The notes under the pieces: generated by a model
Seen by the model: only the letters and a program-made list of their open reading frames with translations
Databases searched by the model: none
What the model was told of the DNA's origin: nothing
IMG/VR virus record: IMGVR_UViG_3300014325_000602
Span: 1-61,948 of that record
Direction: 5' to 3' (one strand)
DNA: 61,948 nt
From: a virus
Position numbers and translations under genes: made by a program
In this document: in pieces, positions 56,704 through 61,948 of the stretch
Layout of the letters: every line of letters starts with the position of its first letter
Position numbering within the stretch: the stretch's first letter is position 1

Positions 56704-57816
56704 ATGTTCAGCACGCACGCGCAACGGGTCGATCGCTGGTTAGGCACCGAAACGGCCGAGGCGCTCTCGCGCGCGATGAAAGAGTGGTACGGACCGCCGA
56801 TCGCGCTCGCCGGCGTGCCCGGCAACGTGTGGGCCGCGCGCGGCGGCGATTTCGTCGGCCGCATCAAGGCCGGCGAGACGATGTCAGCCGTCGATTTCGC
56901 GGTCGAACGCCTCAAGCGCGCGTGGAAGACCACCGCGCGGCGGCAGCTCTACACCTGCAACACGGGCTTCTCGTCGCTGTCTGATCTCATCAGCGAAGCG
57001 ACGAACGGCAAGCGCCGAGAATATCCGTTCTCGAAGTCCGGACCGACGGGTGTCGTCAACGTCTCAAGCTCCCTCTGGCGGCTGGGCGCGTCGCCGCCAG
57101 CGGGCAGCGCTCCTGGCAACGCGGCCGCAGGCACGGCGTTTGACAGCACGTCGACTGGCGGCTTCCCGTTCACGAACCCTTCGAATCCGGACACGCAGCA
57201 TTTCGTCAGCGGCTATCCGCTAGCGAGCGTCGGCGCCAACACGCTGCTGCTGTATGACCTCCTGTTCGGCGTCAACAAGACGATGGCGAGCACGGGGACC
57301 GAGGCTGTGACCGGCGTACCGTCGCGCTATCAGAGCACGACGGCGTCGAACCCGGATTACGTCGGCGGCAATTTTCTGTTCGTGCAAGTTGGCGGCACGG
57401 CGCTCGCGGCGACCGCCCACAACTGGACCGTGTGCCAGTACACCGATCAGGCGGGCAACACGGGCAACAACCTGCCCAGCCTCGCCGGCAACGCGTCGGC
57501 CATCGTCGATCGTCTCGATCACCCGGCCGGGCAATGGTTCGCGCCGCTCGCGACCGGCGACACGGGGATCAAGGCCCTGACGCAAATGCAATGCGACGCG
57601 TCGGTGGCGACAGGCGTCGTCTGGTTTATGATCGGCCATCCGATCGCCTTCATGCCGTGCCCGATCGCGAATGTCGTTTGCGTGGCTGACGGCATCAACA
57701 CGGCGTTCAACCTGACGCGGATCTTCGACAGCGCCTGCCTGGCGTTCTTGGAGATTTGCAAGTCGGCCACGACGGCGACGACCTACTCCGGCAGCTTCAC
57801 CACGGTCGCGGGATAA
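56704..57816 (+). CDS. Putative virion structural protein
   Basis: This is a 370-residue protein. The N-terminal 90 residues are helical (TETAEALSRAMKEWYGPPIA, AVERLKRAWKTTARRQLYTC); the rest is beta-rich with many small residues and a cluster of cysteines near the end. This composition fits a capsid or fibre protein. The ATG at 56704 is preceded by AAGGGAG. No family is recognised. Confidence 0.55.
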   Translation: MFSTHAQRVDRWLGTETAEALSRAMKEWYGPPIALAGVPGNVWAARGGDFVGRIKAGETMSAVDFAVERLKRAWKTTARRQLYTCNTGFSSLSDLISEATNGKRREYPFSKSGPTGVVNVSSSLWRLGASPPAGSAPGNAAAGTAFDSTSTGGFPFTNPSNPDTQHFVSGYPLASVGANTLLLYDLLFGVNKTMASTGTEAVTGVPSRYQSTTASNPDYVGGNFLFVQVGGTALAATAHNWTVCQYTDQAGNTGNNLPSLAGNASAIVDRLDHPAGQWFAPLATGDTGIKALTQMQCDASVATGVVWFMIGHPIAFMPCPIANVVCVADGINTAFNLTRIFDSACLAFLEICKSATTATTYSGSFTTVAG

Positions 57817-57823
57817 CACGGCC

Positions 57824-59941
57824 GTGTCGATCTTCGGCGGCGGCGGCCTGACGGACTCGTCGCGGACGCAATGGGCGCCGACGACGACGGCGCATGATCC
57901 AAATCCGCCGATTCCGCTCGAGGAGGGCGGGCTCGGCTGGCTCCCGAGCTATCCCGATCGCATTGAACCCCAGCCGCACCGGGGTGCCCTGATCGCGGCG
58001 CTGCCGTTCTTCTTCTACGCGGCGATCTCGGCGACGACGCCGTATGATCCGGCGCGGCTCGATTGGCAAGCGCGCGGGCAAACGCAACCCGTGCGCGCCG
58101 TGGTCGGGCTGAGAACGGACCTGCCGGCGGCCGCGGCGATCCCGCCGCTCTTTTCCTGGCTGCCGAGTTACCCGGACCGCCTCGACCCGCGTGGCCCGCA
58201 CGCCTCGCAGCAACGCGCATACTTCGGGCCCGACCGCGCGCCGGTCGTGCCGTTCGATCCGTCGACGATCGCGGGCCTCTTGGCCCGGCAGCCCGACATG
58301 GCACCGGGCCGCCCGGACGGGCGCGCCGGCTGGCCAGCATTCTTCGGCACGACGGGCGCCCTCGCGCAGCTGCCTGTCCCGCCGCTGTCGTGGAAGGCGA
58401 CCCATCCCGACCGGATCGATCCGCGCGCGAGTCTCAGCGCGGCACAACAGCGCGCGTACTTCCGGCCTGAGACGCCGCTGCCGGCCGCGCCGCCGCTGTC
58501 ATGGCTGTCGAGCTTTCCTGAGCGGATCGATCCGCCGCGCGCGCTCCACGCGTCGCTACAGCGTGCTGCGTCGGATGTGCCGCGCGTCACGGTCGCGTAT
58601 GACCCGGCGCAACTCGATTGGTTGTCGCGCGATCCGGTTCGGCCGATCCGGTTCGTCGTCGGACTGCTGACGACGCCGCCGACGACAGCGCCCGAGCGGC
58701 GCGACGTCTCCTGGCTCAGCACGTATCCGGCGATCGTCCCCGGGCGCGCGCTGCCGGTGGCGCTGCAACGCGCGTTCTTCGGGCCCGACCGGCCGATCGT
58801 TGCCGCGCCGTTTGATCCCGCGACCGGCGCTGGCTTCTACGCCGTCTATCCGTCGCGCGTCGACGCGCGGCCTGGCGTCGCGCAGCACCGCGCCTTCTTC
58901 AAGGGCGAGTTCACGCCGGCGGCTGCGCCGTATAACCCGGCGCTCCTGGATTGGCTGGGCCGCTACGACCCGCCGCTGTTTAAGCGCCGGTTCCGCCTGC
59001 TGACGTCGGCGCTGGCCACGCAGCAAGAGCCGCTGCCGATCATCGTCGATCCGGTCTATCCGTCTCGGATCGACGCGCGGCCTGGTCTCAGCGCGGCGCA
59101 GCAGCTCGCGTACTTTGGGCCGACGTTCGTCCCCGTCTCATTCAATCCGGCGACGGGCGCCGGCTACTTCGCGGTCTATCCCGCGCGCATCGATCCGCGG
59201 CCGGGTCTGCATGCGTCTCAGCAGCGCGCGTACTTCCGACCAGAGACGCCGTTGCCCGCCGCGCCGCTACTCTCATGGCTGCCCACCTATCCGGATCGCA
59301 TCGACCCGCCCAAGGGGTTGGGGGCACCGTGGCAGGCGTTCTATCGATCGAACTACGTCCCCATCACCTTTGACATTCGGCAGGCGGCAGGATTCTTGGC
59401 CGTCTACCCGAATTGGATTGAGCCCGCGAGAGGACTCCACGCGTCGCAGCAGCGGGCATTCTTCCGCCCGGAGACGCCACTGCCGGCGGCGCCGCCGCTC
59501 TCCTGGCGTGGTGTTTTTCCTGAGCGGATCGATCCGCCGCGCGCGCTCCACGCCTCGCAGCAGCGACCGTTCTTCGGCAGCGCGCTGGTGGTTCCTGGGG
59601 GCGCCGATCCGTCGACCTTCGCGGCGTGCTTGACGAGTGCGCCCTCGAGCGTGCCCCGCGGGATCGACCGGCGTCACATGGCGCCGGCGTTCTTCTATCA
59701 ACCACTGATCGTTCCCGTGGTCGTCCCGCCGCTCAGCTGGCTGGGCACCTGGCCGACGCTCGTCCGCCCGGCCGCGATCGTGTTCGCGCCGGCCTGTGCC
59801 GGTCCGGCGGCAATTGAGACAGGCGTCTTTTCCATTGTCATCACGCCGTACGACGTCGAGCGTCCCACGACCGAGCCGACGTCTCTGCGACCAACGACGA
59901 ATGCACTGGCCGTCGAACGTCCAACGACCGAGGAGACCTGA
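57824..59941 (+). CDS. Repeat protein with W-x-x-x-[YF]-P-x-R-I-D-P modules
   Basis: This is a 705-residue protein from a GTG. About a dozen degenerate modules carry [SG]W-x-x-x-[YF]-P-[DE]-R-[IL]-D-P, then a Q-Q-R-A-[YF]-F-x-P or D-P-[AS]-x-x-x-[GD] segment. Examples are SWLPSYPDRLDPR, SWKATHPDRIDPR and SWLPTYPDRIDPP. The end is a short threonine/proline repeat (ERPTTEPTSLRPTTNALAVE). It overlaps the last virion gene by one base (TGATG). The modules look like binding units for a repeated surface or a carrier; the role is unknown. Confidence 0.6.
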   Translation: MSIFGGGGLTDSSRTQWAPTTTAHDPNPPIPLEEGGLGWLPSYPDRIEPQPHRGALIAALPFFFYAAISATTPYDPARLDWQARGQTQPVRAVVGLRTDLPAAAAIPPLFSWLPSYPDRLDPRGPHASQQRAYFGPDRAPVVPFDPSTIAGLLARQPDMAPGRPDGRAGWPAFFGTTGALAQLPVPPLSWKATHPDRIDPRASLSAAQQRAYFRPETPLPAAPPLSWLSSFPERIDPPRALHASLQRAASDVPRVTVAYDPAQLDWLSRDPVRPIRFVVGLLTTPPTTAPERRDVSWLSTYPAIVPGRALPVALQRAFFGPDRPIVAAPFDPATGAGFYAVYPSRVDARPGVAQHRAFFKGEFTPAAAPYNPALLDWLGRYDPPLFKRRFRLLTSALATQQEPLPIIVDPVYPSRIDARPGLSAAQQLAYFGPTFVPVSFNPATGAGYFAVYPARIDPRPGLHASQQRAYFRPETPLPAAPLLSWLPTYPDRIDPPKGLGAPWQAFYRSNYVPITFDIRQAAGFLAVYPNWIEPARGLHASQQRAFFRPETPLPAAPPLSWRGVFPERIDPPRALHASQQRPFFGSALVVPGGADPSTFAACLTSAPSSVPRGIDRRHMAPAFFYQPLIVPVVVPPLSWLGTWPTLVRPAAIVFAPACAGPAAIETGVFSIVITPYDVERPTTEPTSLRPTTNALAVERPTTEET

Positions 59942-60309
59942 TGCCGCTCAACTACCAGCTTGCGCCGATGATCGAGAAGGAGACGGGGACGATCCCATTC
60001 AGGCTCCGTGACGAGGATGGCGGCCTCGTGCTCGCGCTCGACTCGATGACGCTGACGCTCTACAACCAAGCCGATGGCAGCATCATCAACGGCCGAGACG
60101 CCCAGAACGTGCTGAATGCTAACAATGTGAGCTTCGCCAATGGGCTGGTGTCATGGAGCGTGCAGACCGCCGATACGCCGATCGTCGACGACAGTAAATC
60201 GATCGAGACGCATATGGCGGTGTTCTATATGACGTGGAACCTAGGACAGCGATCGACGACCCATCGCGTGCGGATGGACATCGAGAACGTCATCAAGCAG
60301 AACGGCTAG
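59941..60309 (+). CDS. BppU-like small virion protein
   Basis: This is a 122-residue protein starting at TGATG. The pattern IPFRLRDEDGGLVLALDSMT, LTLYNQADGSIINGRDAQNV and FYMTWNLGQ is typical of phage baseplate-associated beta proteins (BppU N-terminal domain-like). It is the last gene of the plus-strand late transcript. Confidence 0.6.
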   Translation: MPLNYQLAPMIEKETGTIPFRLRDEDGGLVLALDSMTLTLYNQADGSIINGRDAQNVLNANNVSFANGLVSWSVQTADTPIVDDSKSIETHMAVFYMTWNLGQRSTTHRVRMDIENVIKQNG

Positions 60310-60341
60310 GTCAGCGCGATGAACGATCTTCTGATGACGGC

Positions 60342-60491
60342 CTAGATCCAATCGGCCGCGCGGCCGCCGCTGGCCAAGTATTGCTTGAACCTCGCATCGC
60401 TGCGCCGCTTTAGCCAGGGGCGGATCTGCGTCGCGAACAACCAACAACTCAAACCGGTCACGAAGCCGAGCGCGAAGACAATGAGCAGCAT
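60342..60491 (-). CDS. Small membrane protein, minus strand
   Basis: This is a 49-residue protein starting at the ATG at 60489-60491 with AAAGGGG upstream. Residues 1-20 are a membrane segment (MLLIVFALGFVTGLSCWLFA) followed by a basic tail. It faces the late operon convergently. A longer upstream frame to 60557 lacks coding character. Possible holin-like or cargo protein. Confidence 0.5.
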   Translation of the reverse strand: MLLIVFALGFVTGLSCWLFATQIRPWLKRRSDARFKQYLASGGRAADWI

Positions 60492-60709
60492 GGCTGGGGA
60501 GCCCCTTTCCGAGCGTCCTTGAGATCTTACTCGGCCCAAGGATCGGCCATAGGACAACAGTGATCATCAGGCGAATATATTTTCAGGCCCGCGTCGCGCA
60601 TGTCGGCGCGGCGGGGGCACCCGCCGAAAGTCAGACGCTGGGGTGCCAATAGTGTCAGCCGGCTGGCACGCAGACCCCAGATCCGGGCCGAAGGAGGCGA
60701 CTTCGTCGT
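60492..60709. other. 218-base gap with strong inverted repeats
   Basis: This stretch between two minus-strand genes has CGGCGGG-GGCA-CCCGCCG (60609-60626) and a longer inverted repeat, CTGGGGT with TGCCA (60638-60648) facing TGGCA and ACCCCAG (60664-60680). An A+T-rich patch (60571-60585) lies next to them. It may contain terminators of the gene at 60710 and a promoter for the one at 60491; no T-run is seen. Confidence 0.45.
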
Positions 60710-61093
60710 CTATTCTTGAGGCAGGGTTTTTGCAGCAGGATCTGGCGGAGTTGAGGTTTTCGCCTCATCTTCGCGATTGTGCTTTTTGGTGAGGCGATAG
60801 AGAATCTCGCCGTCGAGAAGGCGCTTCGGATCGGGACGACCCGAGGCGCCGAGCGAACCATCGGGGCGAAGGTATTGATGGACGCGCGCGACCTCGTTGT
60901 CGTCGCGATCTCGGTATGACATCATCTGACTGATGGTGCCTGGTGGTTCGCCCTTGTTGGGGCCGGGTACTCCTCGGTCGATTTCGTAGGCTGTCAGTTC
61001 CCCAGCTTGGACTCGTTCCCAGAAGCGTCCGGTGTTGAACCGCTGACGCAGTTCAGGTTCGAGGACCCGGACGACTTTGAGGGTTGAAGTCAT
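60710..61093 (-). CDS. Conserved hypothetical cargo-type protein
   Basis: This is a 127-residue protein. The core (YRDRDDNEVARVHQYLRPDG then GASGRPDPKRLLDGEILYRL) matches a small conserved hypothetical family found in bacteria and phages. Its ATG shares the palindrome CATG (61091-61094) with the plus-strand gene that starts there. Function unknown. Confidence 0.65.
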   Translation of the reverse strand: MTSTLKVVRVLEPELRQRFNTGRFWERVQAGELTAYEIDRGVPGPNKGEPPGTISQMMSYRDRDDNEVARVHQYLRPDGSLGASGRPDPKRLLDGEILYRLTKKHNREDEAKTSTPPDPAAKTLPQE

Positions 61094-61535
61094 GCTTTCG
61101 GTCGAGCTAATTCGCGAAACACTTCAGAACGCCCTCGCGGGCGGAGCCTCATTCGAAGAGTTCGAAGACTGGCTCGTCGGCGCCAGCTGGAACATGCACC
61201 AGAACGCTGATCTCGAAGCGCAGCGCCTCGCGGGTGCGATCGAGCATCGCTTTGCCGAGTACTCAAGTGGCTGCCTCGACGACACGACCCTTCGCGAAGA
61301 GCTCCTCGCGCTGTTTGTGTACGGGTGTCCGACGCCCGCGCTCGAGATGCCCGTCTTCTCGACCGGCTTTTTGCCGTCAGTCATCGCCGTCTCGTCGTCG
61401 TCGCCCGACCCGGATCCAGCGGCGGTGCAATACGTTCGCATCGGTCAGCAAGTGCCGTGCGGTCCGCGTTCAACCGGGTCAAGCGGCGGGCGCACCATCA
61501 CCGCGCGCCAACCGCTCGAGCTCACGGTCGCCTAG
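61092..61535 (+). CDS. Conserved hypothetical helical protein
   Basis: This is a 147-residue protein. The first 70 residues (LAGGASFEEFEDWLVGASWN, LEAQRLAGAIEHRFAEYSSG) match a small helical family frequent in bacterial genomes. GAGG lies nine bases before the ATG. Its stop shares the palindrome CTAG (61532-61535) with the convergent gene to its right. Function unknown; perhaps host-derived cargo. Confidence 0.65.
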   Translation: MLSVELIRETLQNALAGGASFEEFEDWLVGASWNMHQNADLEAQRLAGAIEHRFAEYSSGCLDDTTLREELLALFVYGCPTPALEMPVFSTGFLPSVIAVSSSSPDPDPAAVQYVRIGQQVPCGPRSTGSSGGRTITARQPLELTVA

Positions 61536-61948
61536 ACCTCTGGTTTCGCCGGCGCCTGGATTTTCGCCACGACAAACGACACGGTCTTTGGCACCTTCTT
61601 CTCGTCGGGCGCCTTCTTGTCGTCAATGAAGATGTTGAAGCTATAGATCCCCCAGTCGGGGATCGGCAGGCCGGCGATGTTCGTGATGAACTCGGACGTG
61701 CCGGTGTCGCCGAGCTTGCCCTGGCCAGCGACGGTGCCGATGGTGCCGCCGGATGGCCGCACGATCTCCACGCGAAAGCTGATGTCCTCCTGAGCTTCGC
61801 CGACGAATTTCACGACGAGCGCTGCTTGATGATGATGGGCGGGGACGACCTGCGTGTAGATCCGATCGAACGCGCCAATAATGCAGGTCTTTCGCGCTGA
61901 GTCCTGGAATGCGTAGTCGCAGAGGATTGCCCACTCGACTTCAGCCAT
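61532..61948 (-). CDS. DUF6941-like hypothetical protein
   Basis: This is a 138-residue protein whose ATG is the last three bases of the window. The start (AEVEWAILCDYAFQDSARKT, CIIGAFDRIYTQ) followed by a beta-sandwich-type body (ISFRVEIVRPSGGTIGTVAG) fits a small conserved bacterial family (DUF6941-like). Ends in the shared CTAG. Unknown function; possible cargo or flanking host gene. Confidence 0.6.
   Translation of the reverse strand: MAEVEWAILCDYAFQDSARKTCIIGAFDRIYTQVVPAHHHQAALVVKFVGEAQEDISFRVEIVRPSGGTIGTVAGQGKLGDTGTSEFITNIAGLPIPDWGIYSFNIFIDDKKAPDEKKVPKTVSFVVAKIQAPAKPEV

Noticed and set aside
1-61948. Attachment-site direct repeats at the two ends
   Set aside because: No convincing repeat was found by reading both ends; the window is cut at codon boundaries, so the sites are probably outside.

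Overview
The window is one compact temperate-phage genome or prophage of the long, non-contractile-tail (siphovirus) type, from a G+C-rich bacterial host. No host rRNA, tRNA or housekeeping gene is visible, so the host cannot be named. The base composition and the many small zinc-ribbon and membrane genes would suit a high-GC soil bacterium. Both edges fall exactly on codons: the integrase stop at 1-3 and a start codon at 61946-61948. The window was therefore cut at gene borders, and attachment sites cannot be seen.

Layout. (1) 1-3856, minus strand: tyrosine integrase, three small genes that include two membrane or exported proteins (possible lysogenic-conversion genes), a small unknown gene and an XRE-type repressor without a peptidase domain. 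(2) 3879-3962: a divergent control region with GGGGA half-sites and a good plus-strand promoter that fires almost on top of the start codon of a Cro-like gene. (3) 3953-22983, plus strand: the early operon. It holds small regulators, a putative ssDNA-annealing protein, an SbcD/Mre11 nuclease with its SbcC/Rad50 partner, a replication-initiator-like protein carrying in-gene 10-bp iterons (probable origin), a ParB-like protein without ParA, three HNH endonucleases, a RusA-like resolvase, several winged-helix proteins and a HerA/FtsK-like ATPase. (4) 22984-37316: packaging and head genes (terminase, Mu-type portal fused to a MuF domain, Mu-type protease with a nested scaffold, decoration protein, major capsid protein), then connectors, tail tube protein and tail chaperones in a frameshift arrangement. 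(5) 37321-45239: tape measure, baseplate/tail-tip proteins and three tandem paralogous tip proteins. (6) 45253-48143: a membrane protein with a PAS-like domain, a GH108-type endolysin, a holin-like protein, a small membrane protein and a lipoprotein (lysis region). (7) 48140-60309: two TIM-barrel-like proteins, a cluster of very small membrane and zinc proteins, and a second virion-protein block. A W-x-x-x-[YF]-P motif recurs in that block and is amplified into a 705-residue repeat protein. (8) 60342-61948: four small genes of mixed orientation, probably cargo.

How it works together. The repressor/Cro-like switch probably decides between integration and the early operon. The early operon supplies recombination-dependent DNA metabolism (end-processing SbcCD, annealing protein, HerA-like motor, RusA resolvase) together with an in-gene origin. 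The late genes follow the order packaging, head, connector, tail, tip, lysis, with accessory virion proteins after lysis. Many neighbouring genes overlap by ATGA, GTGA or TGATG, indicating translational coupling. No CRISPR array, tRNA gene or insertion sequence was recognised, and no gene-free stretch exceeds 300 bases.
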